Shown here: in pieces, positions 15,917 through 26,146 of the stretch
Layout: the number at the start of each line of letters is the position of its first letter
Position numbering within the stretch: position 1 is the first letter of the stretch
Assembly (NCBI GenBank): GCA_039800165.1
Contig: JBDLRH010000027.1
Span: 11,385-75,384 of the forward strand
Length of the DNA stretch: 64,000 nt
Origin: JBDLRH01 sp039800165
Lineage (GTDB): Bacteria; Pseudomonadota; Gammaproteobacteria; Burkholderiales; Burkholderiaceae_C
Reading direction: 5' to 3'
Program-made: the position numbers and the translations under genes
Notes under the pieces: generated by a model
The model's database searches: none
What the model was told of the DNA's origin: nothing
The model's input: only the letters and a program-made list of their open reading frames with translations

Positions 15917-16519
15917 TCAGCGCAGCTGCATCAGCAGCGCCTTCAGCCCGCGGATCAGCATCTCGGTGGCCACCGCCACCAGGATCAGGCCCATCAGCCG
16001 CTCGAAGGCCAGCACCACCCGCTCGCCGATCACGCGCTGGATGCGCTCGGCCAGTACCAGCACCACCGCGCCCACCAGCATGGTGACGCTGAGCGCGCCC
16101 ACCCACTCCAGCCGGCGCTGCGGCGCCTGGCTGACCAGCAGCATCACGGTGGCCATGGCCGAGGGCCCTGCGATGGCGGGGATGGCCAGCGGCACGATCA
16201 GCGGCTCGCCCTCGGGCAGCGCCTGGGTCGACGGCGGCGGCGGAAAGATCATGCGCAGCGCGATCAGGAACAGCACCACGCCGCCTGCGATCTGCAGCGA
16301 GATGTCGGACAGGTTCATCAGCCGCAGGAAGCGGTCGCCGAAGAACATGAACAGCAGCAACACGGCAAAGGCGATCAGCACCTCGCGCACGATGACCCGC
16401 GTGCGCCGCTCGGGCGCCACATGGCGCAGCGCGCTGGCGAAGATCGGGATGTTGCCCAGCGGATCGGTGATGAGCAGCAGCAGGATGGTCGCCGAAGCGA
16501 AGGTGTAGGCATCGGTCAT
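15917..16519 (-). CDS. MarC-family membrane protein
   Basis: A 200-residue inner-membrane protein with six hydrophobic helices, of the MarC/YhgN family. Family motifs are LLLITDPLGNIPIFAS in the first helix region, FFGDRFLRLMNLSDISLQIAGG, and IVPLAIPAIAGPSAMATVM in the second half; the paired P-G/N elements mark an internal repeat. MarC was once linked to multiple antibiotic resistance, but that link was not upheld and the function is unsettled. ATG 16517-16519 is preferred over an upstream start that would add a basic, non-membrane lead. It is convergent with the FAH-type gene and divergent from the enoyl-CoA hydratase homologue. Confidence 0.88.
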   Translation of the reverse strand: MTDAYTFASATILLLLITDPLGNIPIFASALRHVAPERRTRVIVREVLIAFAVLLLFMFFGDRFLRLMNLSDISLQIAGGVVLFLIALRMIFPPPPSTQALPEGEPLIVPLAIPAIAGPSAMATVMLLVSQAPQRRLEWVGALSVTMLVGAVVLVLAERIQRVIGERVVLAFERLMGLILVAVATEMLIRGLKALLMQLR

Positions 16520-16605
16520 GGGCCGCGCAGGATAGCGCAGCCGCGGCTCGCGGCGCGGCACAATCCGGGGCTTGTTCGCATCCGTTGCGCCCTGCGCCCC
16601 ACACC

Positions 16606-17400
16606 ATGGACTACTCCCGCTACCAGACCTTCCGCATCTCGCGCCGCGGCCCCAACGATTCGGTGCTGGACATCCAGATGAAGGCGGCCAACGGCAAGCT
16701 GCCCACCGCCGGCCACGACGGCCACTGGGAACTGGCCGAGATCTGGCGCGATGTCAGCGCCGACGACAGCGTGCGCTGTGCGGTGCTGCGCGGCGAAGGC
16801 ATGGGCTTTTCGGGCGGCGGTGATCTGGCGCTGGTGACCGACATGTCGCAGGACTTCGAGGTGCGCACCCGCGTCTGGAAGGAAGCGCGCGACCTGGTCT
16901 ACAACGTCATCAACTGCGACAAGCCCATCGTCAGCGCGATGCATGGCCCGGCGGTCGGCGCGGGCCTGGTGGCCGGCCTGCTGGCCGACATCCCGATTGC
17001 TGCCAAGAGCGCGAAGATCGTTGACGGCCACACCCGTCTGGGCGTGGCGGCCGGCGACCACGCGGCCATCATCTGGCCGCTGCTGTGCGGCATGGCCAAG
17101 AGCAAGTACTACCTGATGCTGTGCGAGCCGCTGAGCGGCGAAGAGGCCGAGCGCATCGGCCTGGTGGCACTCGCCGTCGATGACGACCAGCTGCTCACCA
17201 AGGCCTACGAGGTGGCCGATCGCCTGGCCAGCGGCAGCCAGACGGCGATCCGCTGGACCAAGTACGCACTCAACAACTGGCTGCGCCAGGCCGGCCCCAC
17301 CTTTGACACCTCGCTGGCGCTCGAGTTCATGGGCTTTGCCGGCCCGGATGTGCGCGAGGGCGTGGCCAGCCTGCGCGAGCGTCGTCCGCCGAAGTACTGA
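16606..17400 (+). CDS. Enoyl-CoA hydratase/isomerase-family protein
   Basis: A 264-residue crotonase-fold protein acting on an acyl-CoA. The oxyanion-hole segments are visible as VLRGEGMGFSGGGDLALV and MHGPAVGAGLVAGLLADIPI, followed by THTRLGVAAGDH-like sequence (GHTRLGVAAGDHAAIIWP). The usual hydratase glutamates around the active site are not obvious (GVAAGDH in place of a typical E-bearing loop). Hydratase activity should therefore not be assumed; isomerase, lyase or thioesterase activity is possible. ATG 16606 chosen from the start of similarity. No other beta-oxidation genes adjoin it. Confidence 0.82.
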   Translation: MDYSRYQTFRISRRGPNDSVLDIQMKAANGKLPTAGHDGHWELAEIWRDVSADDSVRCAVLRGEGMGFSGGGDLALVTDMSQDFEVRTRVWKEARDLVYNVINCDKPIVSAMHGPAVGAGLVAGLLADIPIAAKSAKIVDGHTRLGVAAGDHAAIIWPLLCGMAKSKYYLMLCEPLSGEEAERIGLVALAVDDDQLLTKAYEVADRLASGSQTAIRWTKYALNNWLRQAGPTFDTSLALEFMGFAGPDVREGVASLRERRPPKY

Positions 17401-17430
17401 CCCCGCTTCACCCCACGAGCTTCCTTGCCC

Positions 17431-17901
17431 ATGACCCGCAAACGCCTTCTGCTGTCCCTGATCTCCTCTGCACCGCTGCTCTGCCTTGGCCTGCCCGCTG
17501 CGGCACAGGCCCCGGCCGCCGCCGCCCCCGTCACGGTCGAAGGCGCCTGGGTGCGCCCCACCGTGCCGGGCCAAAAGGGCACCGGCGCCTTCATGCGCAT
17601 CACCGCGAAAGAGGGCATGAAGCTGGTGGGCGCAACGTCGCCCGCTGCCGGCGTGACCGAGGTGCACGAAATGAAGATGGAAGGCAACGTGATGCGCATG
17701 CGCGCCATCACCGCGCTGGACCTGCCCGCAGGCCAGACGGTGGAGCTCAAGCCGGGCGGCTACCACGTGATGCTGATGGACCTGAAGGCCGCGCTGCCCA
17801 AGGACACCACGGTGCCGATCACCCTGATGCTGCGCGATGCACGTGGCGCGCAGCAGCGGCTGGAGCTGTCGGTGCCGGTGCGCAGTTCTGCGCCGGGCTG
17901 A
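17431..17901 (+). CDS. PCuAC-type periplasmic copper chaperone
   Basis: A 156-residue secreted protein that carries Cu(I) in the periplasm, typically to cytochrome c oxidase. A Sec signal peptide (RKRLLLSLISSAPLLCLGL, cleavage near AAAQA) precedes a cupredoxin-like domain. The metal-binding residues are seen in EVHEMKMEGNVMRMR and GGYHVMLMDLK, fitting the H-M...M-M...H-x-M pattern of the family (PF04314). ATG 17431; the TTG two codons earlier is not needed. It sits alone, 74 bases before phaM, without a Sco or cox gene nearby. Confidence 0.9.
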   Translation: MTRKRLLLSLISSAPLLCLGLPAAAQAPAAAAPVTVEGAWVRPTVPGQKGTGAFMRITAKEGMKLVGATSPAAGVTEVHEMKMEGNVMRMRAITALDLPAGQTVELKPGGYHVMLMDLKAALPKDTTVPITLMLRDARGAQQRLELSVPVRSSAPG

Positions 17902-17975
17902 AGCCACCTTGCGGGGCTGACTGCCCCGTGCGGCTTGGGTTAAGCTGAGGTTCAACTCGGCAGCAGGAGGCGCGC

Positions 17976-18662
17976 ATGGCAGATTCAGGCAACTTCGGCT
18001 TCGGCAAGTTCGTGCCGGGCTTTGACTTCCTGCAGAACCTGGCCAAGGGCGCGTCGCAGGGCATGCCGCAGATGCCCAGCCTGTCGAACTGGATTGCGCC
18101 CACGCTCAACGTCGAGGACCTGCAAAAGCGCATCGACGAACTCAAGACGGTGCAGTTCTGGCTGGAGCAGAACTCCAAGGCGATAGGCGCCACGGTGCAG
18201 GCGCTCGAGGTGCAGAAGATGACGCTGTCCACCTTGAAGGGCATGAACTTCACCATGGGCGAACTGGCCGATGCGCTGCAGCTCAAGCCGGGAGCCGCAT
18301 CCACGGCCACGCCCGCTGCGTCCCCCGCTGCCGACCCTCCAGTGCCACCCGCGCGCAAACCCGCGCGCCGCAAGCCTGCCACCGGCCAGGCCGCAGAGGG
18401 CGCTGCCCCCGCTGCAGCGTCGGGTGCGGTGGACCCGATGCAGTGGTGGGGCGCGCTGTCGCAGCAGTTCCAGCAGATCGCAAGCGATGCGATGCGCGAC
18501 GCGGCGCAAGGCATGCCCCAGGCCGCTGGCGGCGCTGCCCGGCCGTCAGCGGGCAAGGCGGCAAGTGACGCCGGTGGATCGGCTGCATCGGCCCGCACCC
18601 GCCGCAGCACCGCCAAGGCGGGCAAGGCGCGCGCTGCTGCCGCAGCGAAGCGGCGCTCCTGA
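17976..18662 (+). CDS. phaM: PhaM-type polyhydroxyalkanoate granule protein
   Basis: A 228-residue protein matching PhaM of Ralstonia/Cupriavidus, which activates PHB synthase and tethers granules to the nucleoid. The N-terminal domain has the family opening FGKFVPGFDFLQNLA and PSLSNWIAPTLNVEDLQKRI, then a helical QFWLEQNSKAIGATVQALEVQ segment. The second half is Ala/Pro-rich, contains MQWWGALSQQFQQIA, and ends in a basic histone-H1-like tail (RTRRSTAKAGKARAAAAAKRRS) suited to DNA binding. An AGGAGG site precedes the ATG. It implies PHA storage although no phaCAB genes are in the window. The FIST gene follows 51 bases later. Confidence 0.88.
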   Translation: MADSGNFGFGKFVPGFDFLQNLAKGASQGMPQMPSLSNWIAPTLNVEDLQKRIDELKTVQFWLEQNSKAIGATVQALEVQKMTLSTLKGMNFTMGELADALQLKPGAASTATPAASPAADPPVPPARKPARRKPATGQAAEGAAPAAASGAVDPMQWWGALSQQFQQIASDAMRDAAQGMPQAAGGAARPSAGKAASDAGGSAASARTRRSTAKAGKARAAAAAKRRS

Positions 18663-18713
18663 TGCACGGATACCGCACGGACACCGCACGGATGACGAAC
18701 GCATGAGGCGCAG

Positions 18714-19994
18714 ATGAAGCTCTTTCCCGCCGCGCACGCCACCCATCCGCAGTGGGCCATGGCCGCAGGCCTGGTGCTCGCGCAGCTGCGTGCGCAGATG
18801 GCGCTGCCCACGCATGCGTCGTCGCCCACGCTGGGCCTGCTCTACATCACCGACCACTACGCGCCGCATGCGCAAGACATCCTCGATCACCTCGGCAGCG
18901 AACTGCCCGAGGTGACCGACTGGTCCGGCACGGTGGGTGTGGGGGTGTGTGGCAGCAATGTCGAATACTTCGACGAGCCGGCACTCAGCGTGATGCTGCT
19001 GGACCTGCCGAGCGACCAGTACCGCGTGTTCTCGGGCGTGGCGCCGCTGGGCTCCAGCGCAGGGCCGGGGGGTGGCGCTGGCTTTCGCGCACACACCGCG
19101 CTCATCCACGCCGACGGCCACACGCCGGAGCTCACCGAGCTGGTGACCGAGGTCGCCGGGCGCACCCGCACCGGCTACCTGTTCGGCGGCCTCTGCGCCA
19201 GCCGCACCGAATCGGTCCAGTTCGCCATCGGCGGCAACGGCAACATCCGCGGGCAGGGCGCTGCCAGCGGCGTGTTCCACGGCGGCCTGAGCGGCGTGGC
19301 CTTCGGCGATGGTGTCGCGGTGGTCTCGCGCGTCACCCAGGGCTGCCAGCCGGTGGCGCCGGTGCGCGTGATCAGCGCCTGCGACGACAACGTGGTGCTC
19401 ACGCTGGATGGCGAGTCGGCGCTTGATGTGCTGCTGTCGGACCTGAAGATCACGCTCGATGACCCCGAGCATGCGGTCGGCCGCTTGCGCCAGACGCTGG
19501 TGGGCCTGACCGCGCAGGGCAGCGATGCGGTGGGCCGCACCGGGCACTTTGGCGCCGACACGCGGGTGCGCCACCTGATCGGTCTGGACCCGGGGCGCCG
19601 CGCAGTGGCGATTGCAGACCATGCCGAAGCGGGCATGCGGCTGGCGTTTTGCGAGCGCAATGCGCAGGCCGCGCGCGCCGACCTGATGCGCATCTGCGCC
19701 GAGATCCGCGAGGAGCTCGAGCCCGAAGAGATGCCGCTGGCCGTGGCCTCGGCCATTGCCGCGCCCGAGCCTGGCGCGCCGCCGCATCCGGCGCAACGCA
19801 TCGCAGGCGCCATCTACGTGAGCTGCTCGGGTCGCGGCGGGCCACACTTTGGCGGGCCCAGCGCCGAACTGCAGATCGTGCGTCACGCGCTGGGCGACGT
19901 GCCGCTGACCGGCTTTTTTGCCGGCGGCGAAATCGCACGCCACCACATCTACGGCTACACCGGCGTGCTGACGGTGTTCACCGCGCCGGCTTGA
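18714..19994 (+). CDS. FIST-domain signal-transduction protein
   Basis: A 426-residue soluble protein with FIST_N and FIST_C domains, predicted to sense small ligands such as amino acids. Features in order are TLGLLYITDHYAPHAQDIL, the central TGTVGVGVCG-like strand (WSGTVGVGVCGSNVEYFD), LFGGLCASRTE, and FHGGLSGVAFGD. The C-terminal domain ends with IYVSCSGRGGPHFGGPSAE and FFAGGEIARHHIYGYTGVL. The protein carries no kinase, GGDEF or chemotaxis domain, so any output must come through a partner. In betaproteobacteria it often sits near housekeeping genes; here it is convergent with tgt. Confidence 0.88.
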   Translation: MKLFPAAHATHPQWAMAAGLVLAQLRAQMALPTHASSPTLGLLYITDHYAPHAQDILDHLGSELPEVTDWSGTVGVGVCGSNVEYFDEPALSVMLLDLPSDQYRVFSGVAPLGSSAGPGGGAGFRAHTALIHADGHTPELTELVTEVAGRTRTGYLFGGLCASRTESVQFAIGGNGNIRGQGAASGVFHGGLSGVAFGDGVAVVSRVTQGCQPVAPVRVISACDDNVVLTLDGESALDVLLSDLKITLDDPEHAVGRLRQTLVGLTAQGSDAVGRTGHFGADTRVRHLIGLDPGRRAVAIADHAEAGMRLAFCERNAQAARADLMRICAEIREELEPEEMPLAVASAIAAPEPGAPPHPAQRIAGAIYVSCSGRGGPHFGGPSAELQIVRHALGDVPLTGFFAGGEIARHHIYGYTGVLTVFTAPA

Positions 19995-20028
19995 GCCGTT
20001 CGCTCGAACCGCGGGCTTCGCGCTGCCA

Positions 20029-21195
20029 TCACACCCCGCGCGCGCGGTCGGTGCGGAACTGCTGCCGGAACGTGCCGAAGCGGCCAGCGTCCAGCGACTC
20101 GCGCACCTCGCGCATCAGGTTCAGGTAGTAGTGCAGGTTGTGGATGGTGGTGAGCATCGGCCCGAGCATCTCGCCGCAGCGGTCCAGGTGGTGCAGGTAG
20201 GCGCGGCTGAAGCCGCCGCTGGTGCTGCCGTCCGCGTTCGTATGGCCTTTGCAGGTGTAGCAGGTGCAGGTCTCGTCCAGCGGGCGGTGGTCGCTCTTGT
20301 GGCGTGCGTTGCGGATCTTCAGGTCGCCAAAGCGGGTGAACAGGTGGCCGTTGCGCGCATTGCGGGTGGGCATCACGCAGTCGAACATGTCCACGCCCGC
20401 GGCCACGCCGTCCACCAGGTCTTCCGGCGTGCCCACACCCATCAGGTAGCGCGGCTTGTGCGCGGGCAGGCGGTGCGGCGTGTGCGCCATGATGCGCAGC
20501 ATGTCTTCCTTGGGCTCGCCCACGCTCACGCCGCCCACCGCATAGCCCGGGAAGTCCAGCGCCACCAGCGCGTCGAGTGATTCCTGCCGCAGGTGCTCGA
20601 ACATGCCGCCCTGCACGATGCCGAACAGCGCATTGGGGTTCTGCAGGCGTGCGAACTCGGCCTGGCAGCGCTTCGCCCAGCGCAGGCTGAGCTCCATCGA
20701 CGCGCGCGCCTCGCGCTCGGTGGTGATCTGGCCCTTGGTCTCGTACGGCGTGCACTCGTCGAACTGCATGACGATGTCGCTGTTCAGCGTGGTCTGGATC
20801 TGCATGCTGATCTCGGGCGTGAGGAACAGCCGGTCGCCGTTGACCGGTGATGCGAACTTCACGCCCTCTTCGCTGATCTTGCGCATCTCGCCCAGGCTCC
20901 ACACCTGAAAGCCTCCCGAGTCGGTGAGGATGGGCTTGTGCCAGCGCTCAAAGCCGTGCAGGCCGCCGAAGCTTTGCATCACGTCCAGCCCCGGGCGCAT
21001 CCACAGGTGGAAGGTGTTGCCCAGGATGATCTGCGCGCCCATCTCTTCCAGGTTGCGCGGCATCACGCCCTTGACCGTGCCGTAGGTGCCCACCGGCATG
21101 AAGATGGGCGTTTGCACCACGCCGTGGTTCAGTGTCAGGCGGCCGCGCCGCGCGTGCGAATCGGCATCGGTGCCGAGCAGTTCAAAGTGCAGCAT
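20029..21195 (-). CDS. tgt: tRNA-guanine transglycosylase (queuine tRNA-ribosyltransferase)
   Basis: Exchanges guanine for preQ1 at position 34 of GUN-anticodon tRNAs, the first tRNA-bound step of queuosine synthesis. The 388-residue TIM-barrel enzyme shows the general acid/base Asp in ILTDSGGFQVWSL and the nucleophilic Asp in GVDMFDCVMPTRNARNG. The zinc site is CTCYTC plus the later His in TTIHNLHYY. ATG 21193-21195; queA ends at 21198, two bases upstream, so queA-tgt form one operon transcribed leftward. Length and motifs are normal. No yajC/secD follow, unlike in E. coli. Confidence 0.97.
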   Translation of the reverse strand: MLHFELLGTDADSHARRGRLTLNHGVVQTPIFMPVGTYGTVKGVMPRNLEEMGAQIILGNTFHLWMRPGLDVMQSFGGLHGFERWHKPILTDSGGFQVWSLGEMRKISEEGVKFASPVNGDRLFLTPEISMQIQTTLNSDIVMQFDECTPYETKGQITTEREARASMELSLRWAKRCQAEFARLQNPNALFGIVQGGMFEHLRQESLDALVALDFPGYAVGGVSVGEPKEDMLRIMAHTPHRLPAHKPRYLMGVGTPEDLVDGVAAGVDMFDCVMPTRNARNGHLFTRFGDLKIRNARHKSDHRPLDETCTCYTCKGHTNADGSTSGGFSRAYLHHLDRCGEMLGPMLTTIHNLHYYLNLMREVRESLDAGRFGTFRQQFRTDRARGV

Positions 21196-21197
21196 GG

Positions 21198-22304
21198 TCA
21201 GCCTTTGGGTTGTGCCGTCTCGCGCGACAGCAGCATCGCGTCGCCGTAGCTGAAGAAGCGGTAGCGCTGCGCAATCGCGTGTGCGTAAAGCCGCATGATG
21301 TGGCCGTGACCGGCGAAGGCACTCACCAGCATCATCAGCGTGGACTTGGGCAGGTGGAAGTTGGTGATCAGCCGGTCCACCACGCGGAACGCGAAGCCCG
21401 GCGTGATGAAGATGTCGGTGTCGCCAAGCGTCTGGCCGGTCTTTGCCCAGCTCTCCAGCGTGCGGATGGTGGTGGTGCCCACCGCTACCACGCGGCCGCC
21501 GCGCGCGCGGCAGGCCTCGATCGCGTCGATGGTCTCGGGCGGGATGCGGTACCACTCGCTGTGCATCCGGTGTTCGGCGATGTTGGCCACCTTCACCGGC
21601 TGGAAGGTGCCCGCACCCACATGCAGCGTGACGCTGGCGCGCTGCACGCCGCGTGCATCCAGAGCGGCCAGCACGCCTTCGTCGAAGTGCAGCGCTGCGG
21701 TGGGTGCCGCCACCGCGCCGGGGTTCCTCGCAAACACCGTCTGGTAGCGGCGCTCGTCCTCGGCGTCGTCCGCGTGGGTGATGTAGGGCGGCAGCGGCAC
21801 ATGGCCGTGGCGCTGCATCAGCGTCCACGGGTCGTCGCTCAGCGCAAAGCGGAACAGCGCGCCCTGCTCATCGGGCCAGCGGCCGAGCAGCGTGGCGCTG
21901 AACTGCGGCCGCCCGCCGGCATCGGGCGCCATGCGCAGCACCGTGCCCAAAGGCGGCTTCTTGCTCACCTTCATGTGCGCTACCACCTGGTGCGGCGGGG
22001 CGCCAGGCGCGACAGATTCGGCGGGCAACACCCGCTCGATCAGCAGTTCGAGCTTGCCGCCACTGGGCTTTTCGCCGAACAGGCGCGCCTTGACCACCTG
22101 CGTGTCGTTGAACACCAGCAGATCGCCCGGCGCCAGCAGCGCGGGCAGGTCGCGAAACACGCGGTCCACCGGTGAAGGGTCGCTGCCGTCCAGCAGGCGC
22201 GAGGCGCTGCGCTCGGGCGCGGGGTGCTGCGCGATCAGCTCGGGCGGCAGGTGGAAGTCGAAGTCCGCCAGCGTCAGGCTGCCGGCGTCCGGGGGGAGGG
22301 TCAT
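21198..22304 (-). CDS. queA: S-adenosylmethionine:tRNA ribosyltransferase-isomerase
   Basis: Transfers and isomerises the ribosyl moiety of S-adenosylmethionine onto preQ1-tRNA to make epoxyqueuosine. The 368-residue sequence has LADFDFHLPPELIAQHPAPERSASRL at the start. Internal QueA signatures are LLVFNDTQVVKARLFGEK, NPGAVAAPTAALHFD, TLHVGAGTFQPVK and FITPGFAFRVVDRLITNFHLP. It is first in the queA-tgt operon. A GGGGATAATT sequence on the minus strand (complement near 22347-22356) could be the operon's -10 region; no good -35 is visible. Start ATG at 22302-22304. Confidence 0.97.
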   Translation of the reverse strand: MTLPPDAGSLTLADFDFHLPPELIAQHPAPERSASRLLDGSDPSPVDRVFRDLPALLAPGDLLVFNDTQVVKARLFGEKPSGGKLELLIERVLPAESVAPGAPPHQVVAHMKVSKKPPLGTVLRMAPDAGGRPQFSATLLGRWPDEQGALFRFALSDDPWTLMQRHGHVPLPPYITHADDAEDERRYQTVFARNPGAVAAPTAALHFDEGVLAALDARGVQRASVTLHVGAGTFQPVKVANIAEHRMHSEWYRIPPETIDAIEACRARGGRVVAVGTTTIRTLESWAKTGQTLGDTDIFITPGFAFRVVDRLITNFHLPKSTLMMLVSAFAGHGHIMRLYAHAIAQRYRFFSYGDAMLLSRETAQPKG

Positions 22305-22496
22305 GGTGCTTGAGGACGGGACGCGTCCGTGCCAAGAAAGCGCGAATTATCCCCAAGGCGTGAATAAAGGGCGCAACATTGGACTGCCCGCTCAGCGATG
22401 GCCCTGATGCAGCACCGCACGAACCATCGTGCATGGCTTCACTCAAAGTTCACCGGGGTTTACGTATTTAGTGTGTTGCTTTTACAGATTCCCGGT

Positions 22497-22979
22497 GTGA
22501 ATTTCATATCGTCAGACGTCGTGACCTACCTTGCCGAAACCCGAGCCTTTGCCGAGCGCCTCAAGCAGGCGCTGGAAGCCGCCGGGGTACGTCCGTCGCC
22601 CACGCGCGTGGCCAACGAGTTCAACGGCCGCTACTGGGGCAAGAGCATCACGCCGCACACCGCGCGCAACTGGCTCATCGGCAAATCGATTCCCACGCAA
22701 GACAAGCTGCGGGTGCTGTCGGACTGGCTGCATGTCAGCCCCGACGTGCTGCGTTTTGGTGCGCTGCCTGCGCCGGTGCATGCCGGCGACCCCTGGGTGC
22801 AGGGCGCAGAGGGCGACCTGGTGGACCGCGAGCTCATCCAGCGCTACCTGGCACTGGCCCCGCGCGACCGCAAGATCATCCGCGAGGTGGTGACGGCGAT
22901 GGCGCTGGCGGCCACGGTGCGGCGTCACGAGCCTTCCACCGTGCTGCCCGTGACGCCGTCCGAACCGATGTCGTTTTGA
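22497..22979 (+). CDS. HTH-type putative transcriptional regulator of the Burkholderiales
   Basis: A roughly 160-residue cytosolic protein with a short Xre/Cro-like helix-turn-helix (AGVRPSPTRVANEFN and SITPHTARNWLIGKSIPTQDKLRVLSDWL). A helical C-terminal half (DLVDRELIQRYLALAPRDRKIIREVV) probably dimerises. GTG 22497 is taken as start because relatives have a few residues (NFISSDVVTYL) before the conserved LAETRAFAERLKQAL. GTG 22521 is a reasonable alternative, and no good ribosome-binding site decides. The 190 bases upstream include an AT-rich island (22460-22490) unlike the surrounding DNA, a likely promoter. Target genes are unknown. Confidence 0.65.
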   Translation: MNFISSDVVTYLAETRAFAERLKQALEAAGVRPSPTRVANEFNGRYWGKSITPHTARNWLIGKSIPTQDKLRVLSDWLHVSPDVLRFGALPAPVHAGDPWVQGAEGDLVDRELIQRYLALAPRDRKIIREVVTAMALAATVRRHEPSTVLPVTPSEPMSF

Positions 22980-23029
22980 CGTCGTTGTTTGCCGGCCCGC
23001 GCGTGCGCTGCCGCCGCGCCTTCATCTGA

Positions 23030-23980
23030 TCATCCCAAGGACCGGGGCGGCGGCACCTGCTGCGCCAGCGCCTCGATCTCCTGCCGCGTGCCCAGCGCAG
23101 ACGCCTCCTGCGCCACCGAGGCCGAGCCCGCAGCCACGCCCCAGCGCAGCGCCTCGCGCGCGTGCTGGCCGCGCGACAGGCTCCAGAGGATGGCAGCCAG
23201 CATGCTGTCACCTGCACCGGTGGTGCTCTTGACCGGCATGCTCAGCCCGCCCACGCGCCAGGTGCCGTCGCGGGTGGCCAGCAGCGCGCCTTCGGCGCCG
23301 AGCGACAGCACCACCGTCTCGCTGGTACGCATGCGCACCCAGGCCTGCGCCGCCTCGCGCTGGTCGTCCGCGCTGTTCAGCGGCTGACCGGTGCACTCGC
23401 GCAGTTCATCGAGGCTCGGCTTCACCAGGTCCACCCCCGCACGCAGGCCCGCGGCCAGCGCCTCGCCCGATGCGTCCAGCGCAATGCGGCAGCCCATGGC
23501 CTTCAGCCGCCGCGCGATCGTGTTGTAGGCATCGGCCGGCATGCCCTGCGGCAAGCTGCCGCTGAGCACCACCCAATCGGCCAGCGGGCGCGATGCCGCC
23601 TCGAACACCGCGTTGAAGCAGGCCTGCACCGCCTGCGCATCGAGCACCGGCCCGGGCATCACGAAGCGGTACTCCTCGCCGCTGGCCTGCTCCACCACCG
23701 ACAGGTTGTCGCGCGTGAGGCCGCTCACCTCGACCGCGCGCGCGGCCACGCCTTCGCCGTGCAGCAGCTGCCCGAGCAGGGCGCCGGTCAGGCCGGCGGC
23801 GGTATGCAGCGCCAGCACGTCGGCCCCCAGCCGCGTGAGCACGCGCGCCACGTTCAGGCCACCGCCGCCCGGGTAGACGGTGGGCGCGTCGCAGCGCAGC
23901 TTCACCGTGGGTTGCAGGCGTTCGGTGCGCGTGGCGCGGTCCACCGACGGATTGAAGGTGACTGTCAGGATGCGGGCCAT
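23030..23980 (-). CDS. PfkB-family sugar kinase (6-phosphofructokinase II / 1-phosphofructokinase type)
   Basis: A 316-residue ribokinase-fold kinase. N-terminal signature: ILTVTFNPSVDRATRTERLQPTVKLR. The substrate loop is YPGGGGLNVARVLTRLGA, and the C-terminal ATP/anion-hole motif with the catalytic Asp is VKSTTGAGDSMLAAIL. The sequence fits the PfkB/LacC/FruK group, whose members phosphorylate fructose-6-phosphate, tagatose-6-phosphate or fructose-1-phosphate. No fruA/fruB genes adjoin, which favours Pfk-2-like activity. ATG at 23978-23980, divergent from recG with 30 bases between starts. That leaves very little space for two promoters. Confidence 0.88.
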   Translation of the reverse strand: MARILTVTFNPSVDRATRTERLQPTVKLRCDAPTVYPGGGGLNVARVLTRLGADVLALHTAAGLTGALLGQLLHGEGVAARAVEVSGLTRDNLSVVEQASGEEYRFVMPGPVLDAQAVQACFNAVFEAASRPLADWVVLSGSLPQGMPADAYNTIARRLKAMGCRIALDASGEALAAGLRAGVDLVKPSLDELRECTGQPLNSADDQREAAQAWVRMRTSETVVLSLGAEGALLATRDGTWRVGGLSMPVKSTTGAGDSMLAAILWSLSRGQHAREALRWGVAAGSASVAQEASALGTRQEIEALAQQVPPPRSLG

Positions 23981-24010
23981 GCGCACAGTATGCAGCGTCA
24001 AAATGCATGC

Positions 24011-26137
<2,127 letters not shown>

Positions 26138-26146
26138 GATTCGCGC

